Shown: piece by piece, positions 1 to 6,395 of the stretch
How positions within the stretch are numbered: position 1 is the stretch's first letter
How the letters are laid out: each line of letters begins with the position of its first letter
Origin: an uncultured Clostridia bacterium
Lineage (GTDB): Bacteria > Bacillota > Clostridia > Christensenellales > Borkfalkiaceae
DNA: 64,000 nucleotides
Assembly: GCA_944346885.1 (NCBI GenBank)
Contig: CALVMR010000014.1
Span: 86,656 to 150,655 of the forward strand
Direction of reading: 5' to 3'
Made by a program: the position numbers and the translations under genes
The notes under the pieces: model-generated
What the model saw: the letters and a program-made list of their open reading frames with translations, nothing else
What the model was told of the DNA's origin: nothing
Databases searched by the model: none

Positions 1-282
1 GCGAAGGGCGGTAATGCCCGACCACCAATAGTCGTGATTGCCGCGGATAAAGACCTTTTTGCCGGGAAGACCGCAGAGCCGCGCCAGATCGCTCAGCCCG
101 TCGGAGAGCGCCATCGCCCAGCTGGTATCGCCCGCGATGAGCACGGCGTCCTCTTCCCCCACCTTGCTCAGCCAGTTCTCCTTGATCTTTTCAAAGTGCC
201 CCGCCCAATTCCCGCCGAAGATATCCATCGGCTTATCCTGGTTCCCCGGCAGGTGCAGATCGCTTACCGCAAAAACTTTCAT
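1..282 (-). CDS. Metallophosphoesterase, N-terminal part (runs off the window)
   Basis: The reading frame starts at the ATG at 282 and is open for 94 codons to the window edge. It encodes the start of a calcineurin-like phosphoesterase. Visible metal-binding motifs are AVSDLHL (residues 5-11), AGDTSWA (about 50-56) and RGNHDYWW (about 82-89), which match the D-x-H, GD and GNHD blocks of the family. DTSWA and GNHDYWW are typical of the COG1768-type predicted phosphohydrolases. The substrate is unknown. The ribosome site is weak. A promoter lies at 310-338. Confidence 0.85.
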   Translation of the reverse strand, partial: MKVFAVSDLHLPGNQDKPMDIFGGNWAGHFEKIKENWLSKVGEEDAVLIAGDTSWAMALSDGLSDLARLCGLPGKKVFIRGNHDYWWSGITALR

Positions 283-309
283 GCGCACCGATTTCCGTTC
301 TTTTTGATT

Positions 310-338
310 ATTTTACCATAAAATCCGTCCGTTTGAAA
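310..338 (-). promoter_or_regulatory. Predicted sigma-A promoter of the phosphoesterase gene
   Basis: On the minus strand TTTCAA is separated by 17 nt from TAAAAT. The expected start site falls about 20 nt upstream of the ATG at 282. Confidence 0.5.
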
Positions 339-392
339 GCGTTTGACCCCGCCTCGGCGCAATTTCCCGCCGATTTCCCGCCGACGCATCAA

Positions 393-505
393 CGGCACTT
401 GCGCCGCGCGCCGCCATCGTGTTTGCAAAAACCGCGCCGAGACAGCCATCGCGTTTGCAAAAAACCGCGCCGCATACCGTTACGGCATTTGCGCCGCGCG
501 CCGCA
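393..505. repeat. Interleaved short direct repeats after the zinc-ribbon gene
   Basis: Two units are each present twice. A unit of about 22 nt (CGGCAYTTGCGCCGCGCGCC) starts at 393 and 483. A unit of about 27 nt containing GTTTGCAAAAACCGCGCCG starts at 413 and 445. They lie downstream of, and partly overlap, the 3' end of the small zinc-ribbon gene. No other function is visible between 283 and 480. Confidence 0.6.
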
Positions 506-671
506 CCCCCGCGCCCGCGCGGCACGCCGCCTTGCGCACGAGGTAATTTTCCATATCGCACAGCGCCAAGCTCTCGCGGCAGCACTCGCACAGCGCGCCG
601 CCCTCGCGCACGTCTGCATATCCGCCGCACACGGCGCACCGCGGCTGTTCCTTCTTTGTTTCTTTTACCAT
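480..671 (-). CDS. Small two-CxxC zinc-ribbon-like protein
   Basis: This is a 63-residue protein of unknown function. It has four cysteines in two pairs, CAVC (about 12-15) and CECC (about 32-35), a spacing suited to one zinc site, and a basic C-terminal tail. The ATG at 671 is chosen because GGGAGGAG lies 5 nt upstream. An upstream TTG would place that site inside the coding region. The gene follows the 747-1424 gene, with a terminator hairpin between them. The last codons overlap a short repeat, so the true C-terminus may be unconserved. A real gene is likely from the ribosome site and cysteine pattern; the role is unknown. Confidence 0.55.
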   Translation of the reverse strand: MVKETKKEQPRCAVCGGYADVREGGALCECCRESLALCDMENYLVRKAACRAGAGVRRAAQMP

Positions 672-691
672 GGTCTCCTCCCGCAAAACAA

Positions 692-717
692 AAAAGCCGA
701 TAAATGCTACCGGCTTT
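692..717 (-). terminator. Intrinsic terminator after the 747-1424 gene
   Basis: The inverted repeat AAAAAGCCG / CGGCTTTTT surrounds an 8-nt loop. It is symmetric enough to act in either direction. It sits between the 747-1424 gene and the zinc-ribbon gene. Confidence 0.6.
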
Positions 718-746
718 TTGCTGGATCATCGCAAAGCTGCGCCGCG

Positions 747-1424
747 CTATCTGTTACAGCCGTTTCCGCATCCGCCGCAGCCGCTGTTGCCCTGCGGATA
801 AAGCGGCAGTTCAAAAAAGCCCGCGCAGATCTCCTGCGTATACTCCTGTGCGGGCGGAATGGCGCAATACCCGTAGGTGGGCACGAGCAGATCGACGTTG
901 ATCACGATCTTCAACACGACCGTGATGCACATATCCGCCGTAAAGGTATTGTCTTCCGCGTTGAACGTGCCCTCCGGCGCGACCGCACTGACGACGCACT
1001 GCACCTCATAGGGCACGATGGAAGGCTGCGGCACAAAGAGGATGACATCCTCGCTGACCGTTACCGAAGAGCTCGCCTTGCCCTCAACGCCGTTCGCATC
1101 GGTATACACCACCTCGACGGGGATATTCACCGTGGCTTGCACGCGCGCGCAGTTTTCCTTATCGGGCAGGCGGTCCACCTGAAAAGCCGTGACCGTACCG
1201 ACCGACGTGGTACTGCGAGCGCTGATAAACGTAAGCGGATATGTAGGAGATGCGGGCGTAGGATCGGTAAGGGCGAGCACCATGCCGTCGCTCTGCCCCT
1301 GTTTTATGCAGGCATCGAATACCCGCTGCGCCTGCAAGCAGACCTTTTCGTTGAGCCCGCTTGCGGGGTTCCCGCTGATGGGACCGGGGCATTTATCTGT
1401 CTGAAAATTCGAAAAAAACGACAT
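747..1424 (-). CDS. Hypothetical beta-rich protein with Gly/Cys tail (possibly spore-associated)
   Basis: This is a 225-residue protein of no firmly recognised family. It has no signal peptide and no membrane segment. The middle (about 70-205) alternates hydrophobic and polar residues, as in beta-sandwich domains. It is reminiscent of the SPOCS/DUF3794 domain of clostridial spore-coat and morphogenesis proteins, but this is only a resemblance. The last dozen residues (GNSGCGGCGNGCNR) are a Gly-Cys tail like those of some coat proteins. The ATG at 1424 has GGAGG 6 nt upstream. A terminator follows at 692-717. Confidence 0.7.
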   Translation of the reverse strand: MSFFSNFQTDKCPGPISGNPASGLNEKVCLQAQRVFDACIKQGQSDGMVLALTDPTPASPTYPLTFISARSTTSVGTVTAFQVDRLPDKENCARVQATVNIPVEVVYTDANGVEGKASSSVTVSEDVILFVPQPSIVPYEVQCVVSAVAPEGTFNAEDNTFTADMCITVVLKIVINVDLLVPTYGYCAIPPAQEYTQEICAGFFELPLYPQGNSGCGGCGNGCNR

Positions 1425-1449
1425 TCTTGACCTCCGTTCGTTAAAACTT

Positions 1450-1465
1450 GGGGAGCGCTCTCCCC
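1450..1465. other. Short inverted repeat between two minus-strand genes
   Basis: GGGGAG / CTCCCC with a CGCT loop lies 26 nt upstream of the 747-1424 start. There is no T-run, so it is a weak hairpin at best. Confidence 0.3.
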
Positions 1466-1510
1466 CTATGATCCAATATATGACCCCGCCTCTTCTCTTT
1501 GTGACAGCCG

Positions 1511-1587
1511 CGGGCTTTCAAGCGTGCCGCAGGAAGCGGCATACCGCAAAAAACAGCAGACGGCAGCGGGCTTTCAAGCGCGCCGCA
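1511..1587. repeat. 21-nt direct repeat, period 56
   Basis: CGGGCTTTCAAGCGYGCCGC occurs at 1511 and 1567 with one transition. It lies in the otherwise empty stretch (1466-1676) just downstream of the LysM gene stop. Confidence 0.65.
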
Positions 1588-1676
1588 TGCGGCGCACGAT
1601 TTCTGCCCGAAGCGGGAACGCGCCCCGCACGCAAGCAGCTGCGTCCGCCGCCCGACGAAAGGAGCCGCGCCCGCCG

Positions 1677-2000
1677 CTAACGCGCCTCCTGCGGATCGGC
1701 AAGGAGCACCGTTTGCGTCGGATACACATATGCGCAGGCATTGCGCGCGCAAAACTCCTCTTCGCTCTGCCCGTATTTTTTGCACAGCGAAGTGAGCGTT
1801 TCTCCGGGGCGCACAACGTGCGTTTTTCCCGCCGCGGGCAGGAGCAGCAGCGCGCCCGGCGGCGGAAATCCGCCGCCGCATTGCGCGGCAACCAGCGTTT
1901 GCGGCAGAGAAAACTTTGCGCAGACCGAAGCGAGCGTATCCCCCTCCCGCACGCGGTACAAACCGAACGGGTTTTTTCCGCTTTCCCGCAACCGACACAT
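1677..2000 (-). CDS. Small protein with two LysM domains
   Basis: The 107-residue protein consists of two LysM peptidoglycan-binding modules. The first begins at YRVREGDTLASVC (about 15-27) and the second at HVVRPGETLTSLC (about 62-74). LysM modules bind N-acetylglucosamine chains. There is no signal peptide or membrane segment. Such free LysM proteins in spore formers often end up in the spore coat or cortex, but that role is inferred here. The ATG at 2000 is preferred over the one at 2006 because GGAGGG lies 6 nt upstream of it and only 1 nt from the other. Confidence 0.85.
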   Translation of the reverse strand: MCRLRESGKNPFGLYRVREGDTLASVCAKFSLPQTLVAAQCGGGFPPPGALLLLPAAGKTHVVRPGETLTSLCKKYGQSEEEFCARNACAYVYPTQTVLLADPQEAR

Positions 2001-2359
2001 AGGCATCCCTCCGCCGTTTTTGTATTATATGAACGAGCGGCGCAAATATGCCCGTCTCTCCAAAAAATACCGTCCCGCGCCCCTTTGCACCGCCTTGCAG
2101 CGCTTTGCCTCGCCACTCTTTGCACCGCCGTACTCCCTCGCAACGTTCCGCACGCGCCCCTTTGTACCGCCTTGCCCTTGCAGTGCTTTGCCCGTGCCGC
2201 CGTACCGCCGATACGCTGCCCCGTACCGCCTCCCGCGGCACGGCATAATCGCCCAACCCGCGGGATATACATAGGTAGAACGCTCTTTGCAAAGAGCGGA
2301 AAAACGCGCGCCCCGCGATTTCCGCGCGGGCATACGGCAAAATTCGGCGAGGTACCTCT
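2001..2359. other. 359-bp GC-rich intergenic region with degenerate repeats
   Basis: This region separates the LysM gene (minus) and spoVB (plus). Between about 2085 and 2235 the motif TTTG(C/T)ACCGCC and its relative GTACCGCC recur several times, mixed with TTGCAGYGCTTTGCC. Reading frames across it have biased composition and no recognisable protein. No clear RNA or binding site is visible. Confidence 0.45.
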
Positions 2360-3904
2360 TTGAACCAATCCGCGCTCTACAAAACGGCAGTGTATGTGAC
2401 GGCTTTTTCGGTCGCCGAAAAATTTTTCGGGTTCGTGTACCGCATCGTTCTTTCGCGCACGCTCGGTCCCGAAGGAATGGGACTGTACCAAACGGCACTC
2501 TCCGTGTTTGCCGTTTTGGCAACGGCGGCAGCTTCCGGGATCCCGCTCACCGTATCCCGCCTGATCACAAAGTACCGCGCCAAACACAACAAAAACGCGC
2601 AGCACTCCGTCGTGACGGCGGCGCTGCTCGCCGCGCTCTGCTTTTCCGTTCCCGTATTCTGCCTGCTCTTTTTCGGGCATTCTCTATTCGATTTTTTATT
2701 CACGGACAGCCGCTGCATGAGCATCCTGTTGGTGCTGCTCCCCTCTTTGACCTTCAATTCGGTATATTCGGTGCTGCGCGGCGCCCTGTGGGGAAACAAA
2801 AAGTTTTTGCCGTATTGCGTGATCGACCTCGCCGAAGAGCTGTGCATGATCGGCTGCGGCGTACTGCTCGTAACGCAGATGACGAGCGTATTCGACGGCG
2901 CGCGGCGGGTGGCGCTTGCCGTCGTGCTCTCCTATCTGCTCTCCTTTTCGATGGCGGCGGCGTACTACTTTTTCAAGGGCGGAAAACTGCGCTCTCCGCG
3001 CGGGCAGCTGCGCCCGCTGCTCTCCTCCGCCCTGCCCTTGACGGGGATGCGCACCTCCAACGCACTGGTGAACACGCTCATTTCGCTTTTGCTCCCCGCG
3101 CGGCTGATCGCCGCGGGCATGAGCCGCGAAACGGCGATGAGCGCGATCGGCACGGCGATGGGCATGAGCATGCCCGTCCTCGGCATCCCTGCCACGCTGA
3201 TCGGCGCCCTTGCGCTGGTCATGGTGCCAGAGCTTGCCGAAAATTACTACAAACACGAGCACGCAAAACTGCGCGCGAACATCGAACGCGCGATCAAGAT
3301 CACCGTGCTCATCACCTGCCTCTTGCTGCCGCCGCTGTTTGCGCTGGGCGAAGACGTCGGGCTGATCCTGTTCGGCAACCGGCTCAGCGGCGAGATCGTC
3401 CGAAATTGCTGCATCATCCTGCTGCCGATGGGCGTATCCATGATCACGACGAGCATTTTAAACTCGATCGGCTACGAAAAAAGGACCTTCCTCTACTTTT
3501 TTGCGGGCGCGGCGGTAACCTTGCTGTGCGTTTGGCTGCTGCCCCGCTTTTGCGGGATCTACTCCGTCGTCATCGGCATCGGCGCCAGTTCCTGCGTGAC
3601 GGCAGTTTTAAATTTACGGCTGATCGCCAAAACGGGGCGGGATAAGATCCACTATAAAAAATACACGCTGCTGGCTGCCGCAAGCATGTTTCCCGCGGCG
3701 GCGTTCGCCCTCATGCTACGCAACACCCTTGCCGCCCTCCTCCCCGCCGTGCCCGCGGCGATCGTGTGCGGGGTGATCGTTTTGGCGGCGGAAGCGCTGT
3801 TTGTGCTTGTGCTCGGCCTTGCCCGAACGAGCTGGCTGCGGCTGTTCGCAAAAGCGGGAAAAAAGAAAAAAGCGCCTCCCTTACGGGAAGCGCGCAGGCG
3901 CTGA
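2360..3904 (+). CDS. spoVB: SpoVB/MurJ-type polysaccharide (lipid II) flippase
   Basis: This 514-residue protein belongs to the MOP/MATE exporter superfamily. It has about 14 hydrophobic segments from residue 8 to about 490. The N-terminal block (FGFVYRIVLSRTLGPEGMG, about 23-41) is typical of stage V sporulation protein B and related lipid-linked-oligosaccharide flippases. In spore formers SpoVB is needed for cortex peptidoglycan synthesis. Several paralogues usually exist, so the sporulation role is likely but not proven. Translation starts at TTG (2360) behind GCGAGG. The tail (KKKKAPPLREARRR) is basic and cytosolic. Confidence 0.88.
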   Translation: MNQSALYKTAVYVTAFSVAEKFFGFVYRIVLSRTLGPEGMGLYQTALSVFAVLATAAASGIPLTVSRLITKYRAKHNKNAQHSVVTAALLAALCFSVPVFCLLFFGHSLFDFLFTDSRCMSILLVLLPSLTFNSVYSVLRGALWGNKKFLPYCVIDLAEELCMIGCGVLLVTQMTSVFDGARRVALAVVLSYLLSFSMAAAYYFFKGGKLRSPRGQLRPLLSSALPLTGMRTSNALVNTLISLLLPARLIAAGMSRETAMSAIGTAMGMSMPVLGIPATLIGALALVMVPELAENYYKHEHAKLRANIERAIKITVLITCLLLPPLFALGEDVGLILFGNRLSGEIVRNCCIILLPMGVSMITTSILNSIGYEKRTFLYFFAGAAVTLLCVWLLPRFCGIYSVVIGIGASSCVTAVLNLRLIAKTGRDKIHYKKYTLLAAASMFPAAAFALMLRNTLAALLPAVPAAIVCGVIVLAAEALFVLVLGLARTSWLRLFAKAGKKKKAPPLREARRR

Positions 3905-3907
3905 ACG

Positions 3908-3931
3908 GCACGGGCGGCAAGCCGCCCGTGC
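3908..3931 (+). terminator. Hairpin after spoVB
   Basis: An 11-bp perfect stem (GCACGGGCGGC / GCCGCCCGTGC) with a 2-nt loop starts 4 nt after the spoVB stop. There is no T-run, so termination is uncertain. The rest of the gap to 4136 holds nothing recognisable. Confidence 0.4.
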
Positions 3932-4136
3932 GCCATAAACCGATAAAGATAAAACGCGGCCGCCCGCCGTTGCGATCGCCGCGGCAGCGGCAAAATGCGG
4001 GCACGATCGGGATACAAGCGAACCTAAGCCCAACGCCGCAAGGCACACCGCTTCACGGGAAAAAGCGGAATGCGCCATCGGCAGAACGCGCCGTTTTGCG
4101 CCCGAACCGCATACAGGCGCATGCGGCAGGCGAAAG

Positions 4137-4796
4137 TTACGACGCTTTGGGTTCGGGCTGCCGCTCTTTTTGTTCCTTTTGCTTTTGCGGCGCGCTGAGC
4201 TCCGCCTTAAAAAAGCCGAACAGACGGGTGGTGACAAAGATCACGAGCACCACCGCACAGACGCCCACATTGACGCCGAACACGATCGTTTGAAACGCGA
4301 GCCTGCCGCCCAGCCACACCCAAAACACCGTTTTGATCGTTCCGTTCCAAATAAAGAGATACAAATACCAGTAATTGACGAGGGAATTGAGAAAGCAAGT
4401 GATGAGCACATAGGAGAGCACGAAAAAGATGCCCGCCTTTAAAAACACGCCCTTACGCCCGTACAGCGGCAGTTTGCGAACAAACCCCGCAAACAGCCCC
4501 GTAAAACCGAGCGTCAGCCCGAACAGCCAATACACATCCTGCGGGAGAAGCAAAAAGCCGATCGCATCTCCCAAAAAACCAGCTAAAAAGCCGGGCAGCG
4601 GACCGAGCAGGAACCCCGCAAAAAAACAGACGAAATAGGTAAACGTGATCTTGTTCGACGGCGTTACGTTGATCTCGACCAGCGAATTCGTGACCACGCC
4701 CAGCGCAATAAAGACGGCGATGTACGCGATCTTTTTCGCAAGAGACAGGGAAAGGAAATACTTGGTGAAAAACCAACCTGAGACCTTTGCGAGCAT
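4137..4796 (-). CDS. folT: ECF transporter S component, folate type (FolT)
   Basis: The 219-residue membrane protein has six hydrophobic helices and a polar C-terminal tail (PQKQKEQKERQPEPKAS). The block VVTNSLVEINVTPSNKITFTY (about 36-56) followed by GFLLGPLPGFLAGFLGDAIG (about 61-80) is characteristic of energy-coupling-factor S components for vitamins, folate family. It would bind tetrahydrofolate or a relative and work with the shared EcfAA'T module encoded elsewhere. The THF riboswitch in its leader independently supports folate as the substrate. The ATG at 4796 follows GGAGG, which is itself part of a terminator hairpin. Confidence 0.9.
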   Translation of the reverse strand: MLAKVSGWFFTKYFLSLSLAKKIAYIAVFIALGVVTNSLVEINVTPSNKITFTYFVCFFAGFLLGPLPGFLAGFLGDAIGFLLLPQDVYWLFGLTLGFTGLFAGFVRKLPLYGRKGVFLKAGIFFVLSYVLITCFLNSLVNYWYLYLFIWNGTIKTVFWVWLGGRLAFQTIVFGVNVGVCAVVLVIFVTTRLFGFFKAELSAPQKQKEQKERQPEPKAS

Positions 4797-4798
4797 AG

Positions 4799-4829
4799 AA
4801 AAAAACCTCCGGAAAAAATCCTGCGAGGT
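4799..4829 (-). terminator. Leader terminator of folT containing the ribosome site
   Basis: On the minus strand the stem ACCTC / GAGGT (plus strand 4825-4829 and 4805-4809) encloses a second stem GGA / TCC. Seven T residues follow directly. The 3' arm GGAGGT is also the folT Shine-Dalgarno sequence. One hairpin could therefore both end transcription and hide the ribosome site. It is the likely expression platform of the riboswitch upstream. Confidence 0.75.
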
Positions 4830-4877
4830 CCGTGGAAAAGGGGCGCAAAAAAAACGCGCTCATCTTGCAACGGACGC

Positions 4878-4951
4878 TCCTCGGCACCGCAGGGAAACAC
4901 CCTTTCGTTTGCGAACAACGTCCCGTTTCGCAACACTTAACGCGCCTCGGA
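4878..4951 (-). ncRNA. Tetrahydrofolate (THF) riboswitch aptamer
   Basis: Read on the minus strand the element contains the conserved blocks GCGTTAAGTGT, GGGACGTTGT, AACGAAAGGG and CTGCGGTG in the order and spacing of the folT-associated THF riboswitch. The pairing stem TTGCGAA / TTCGCAA, a GGG / CCC stem, and an outer helix TCC-GA-GGC / GCC-GA-GGA with tandem G-A mismatches all form. It lies 82 nt upstream of folT, the usual target of this class. Confidence 0.9.
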
Positions 4952-4971
4952 TACTCTGCATTTGTATTTTT

Positions 4972-5000
4972 ATTGTACAACCGTTTTTGAAAAATAGCAA
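4972..5000 (-). promoter_or_regulatory. Predicted promoter of the riboswitch-folT transcript
   Basis: TTGCTA, 17-nt spacer, TACAAT on the minus strand. The expected start site is about 15 nt upstream of the riboswitch. Confidence 0.7.
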
Positions 5001-5183
5001 GCGTTTGCGCCCGCCGCGGCGCATTTTTTTTGCGCGCTTTTTGCGTAATTTTTTTGCATGCATTTTGCGCGGGCTTTTTGCGCGATCTTAGCGTGTTTTT
5101 TGCGCGGGCTTTCTTAAATTTTCCGCAGCCCGCGCGCAGCCTTTGCCGCACATACTTTTTTTGCCGTGCGGCATACTCTTGGC

Positions 5184-5876
5184 ATGGGTTTGATCTTTAT
5201 CCGCACGGCGATCGTGTTTTTTGCGCTGCTCTTGGTCATGCGGCTGATGGGAAAACGGCAGATCGGGGAAATGCAGCCCTTTGAACTGGTGATCACGCTG
5301 CTGATCGCCGAACTTGCCTGCATCCCCATGGCGGATACTTCCATCCCCCTCCTGTACGGCATCGTATCGATTTTGACCATTTTTTTGCTGCACCAGCTGA
5401 TACTGCTGCTCGATTTGAAAGTAAAGCCGCTAAAACGCCTCATCGGCGGAAAGCCCTCCCTCGTCATCAATAAAAACGGCATCGACGTTTCCGAATTGGA
5501 ACGAAACCATTTGGACGTGACCGACCTCATCGAATCCATGCGTTCGCAGGGTTACTTTTCCCTAGACGAAGTAGACTACGCCCTGTACGAAGCGAACGGG
5601 CAATTTACCGCCATGCCGCGCGAAAACGCGGAAAAGGAACAAAAAGCGTCGCTGCCCGTTCTCATCGTAGACGACGGAAAATACGACAAACACAACCTGC
5701 AACTTACAAAAACATGCGAAGCGTTTTTTAACGAAGTGCTGCACAGCCACGGCATAAAAAAACTGAAAAAAGTTTTCGTGCTGACGCTGGACGGAACGGG
5801 CAAGATCTACTTGCAGCTGCGCGGAGAAAAGTTTTGCACCTTCCGCGTCTCCCTCCCGGAGGGCAGCGCATGGTAA
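5184..5876 (+). CDS. DUF421 (YetF/YrbG-type) membrane protein
   Basis: The protein has 230 residues from the ATG at 5184; a GTG at 5166 would add six. Neither start has a good ribosome site. Three N-terminal membrane helices hold the signature MRLMGKRQIGEMQPFELVI (about 19-37). A cytosolic domain follows with SLVINKNGID (about 92-101) and LDEVDYALYEANG (about 127-139). These are hallmarks of the DUF421/YetF family, found widely in spore formers and of unknown biochemical role. It overlaps the following DUF4363 gene by 7 nt, a pairing common in clostridia. Confidence 0.85.
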   Translation: MGLIFIRTAIVFFALLLVMRLMGKRQIGEMQPFELVITLLIAELACIPMADTSIPLLYGIVSILTIFLLHQLILLLDLKVKPLKRLIGGKPSLVINKNGIDVSELERNHLDVTDLIESMRSQGYFSLDEVDYALYEANGQFTAMPRENAEKEQKASLPVLIVDDGKYDKHNLQLTKTCEAFFNEVLHSHGIKKLKKVFVLTLDGTGKIYLQLRGEKFCTFRVSLPEGSAW

Positions 5877-6247
5877 AAACCGTACTTTCCGTACTCCTGA
5901 CCTTTGCACTGCTCGCCGGAGCGGCGATCTTTGAAACCGTATATGTGACCGCGCAGTTTGCCGAAGTGCGGCAGGCACTGCAAACGCTGGAAGGCAAGGT
6001 GCGGGAAGAAACGGCGGTGCCCGACGATTCGCAGGCGGTGCAAACGCTTTGGGAAAATAAAAAGAAAAACCTGCACGCCGTGATCCCGCACGGCGATATC
6101 TCCTACATCGACTACTGGCTGGGCGAAGCGGACGGCTGCATCGAAGCGGGTTTGTATGAGGACGCGCTTGCAAAAATCGAAGTGCTGCTCGTGATCTGCC
6201 GCCAGATCCCGCAAACGTATGCGATCACCTTTGAAAACATCTTTTAA
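5870..6247 (+). CDS. DUF4363 family protein
   Basis: This 125-residue protein has one N-terminal membrane segment (about 3-25) and a helical remainder. The blocks LWENKKKNLHAVIPHGDISYID (about 61-82) and ALAKIEVLLVICRQIP (about 102-117) fit the DUF4363 family, whose members are usually encoded next to DUF421 proteins. The start codon ATG at 5870 overlaps the end of the DUF421 gene, so translation is probably coupled and the two proteins may act together in the membrane. Function unknown. Confidence 0.8.
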   Translation: MVKTVLSVLLTFALLAGAAIFETVYVTAQFAEVRQALQTLEGKVREETAVPDDSQAVQTLWENKKKNLHAVIPHGDISYIDYWLGEADGCIEAGLYEDALAKIEVLLVICRQIPQTYAITFENIF

Positions 6248-6330
6248 AACGCGCGCCTCGCCAAACGAGGAAAAACAGAGAAGGGAGAAGCAAAGCAAGC
6301 GCAGGCGCCCCGTTTTGCGAAAAAGCGGTG

Positions 6331-6353
6331 TTTATGCGCCGCATAGTACTATG
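6331..6353. repeat. Dyad element, copy 1
   Basis: ATGCGCCGCATAGTACTATG holds two overlapping inverted repeats, ATGCG-C-CGCAT and the perfect palindrome CATAGTACTATG. The same element with one change occurs at about 49478-49498. This copy lies between the convergent DUF4363 and uvrA genes. Confidence 0.6.
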
Positions 6354-6361
6354 CATTCATG

Positions 6362-6390
6362 AAAAAAGCACGCTCAGCGCGTGCTTTTTT
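6362..6390. terminator. Bidirectional terminator between DUF4363 and uvrA
   Basis: AAAAAAGCACGC / GCGTGCTTTTTT with a 5-nt loop. It has A/T runs on both sides and serves both convergent transcripts. Confidence 0.85.
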
Positions 6391-6395
6391 GTGTT

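Noticed and set aside
2025..2522. A 165-codon minus-strand frame across the repeat-rich gap before spoVB
   Set aside because: Its sequence is made of the DNA repeats (Lys/Gly/Arg-rich), it runs into spoVB, and it has no ribosome site.
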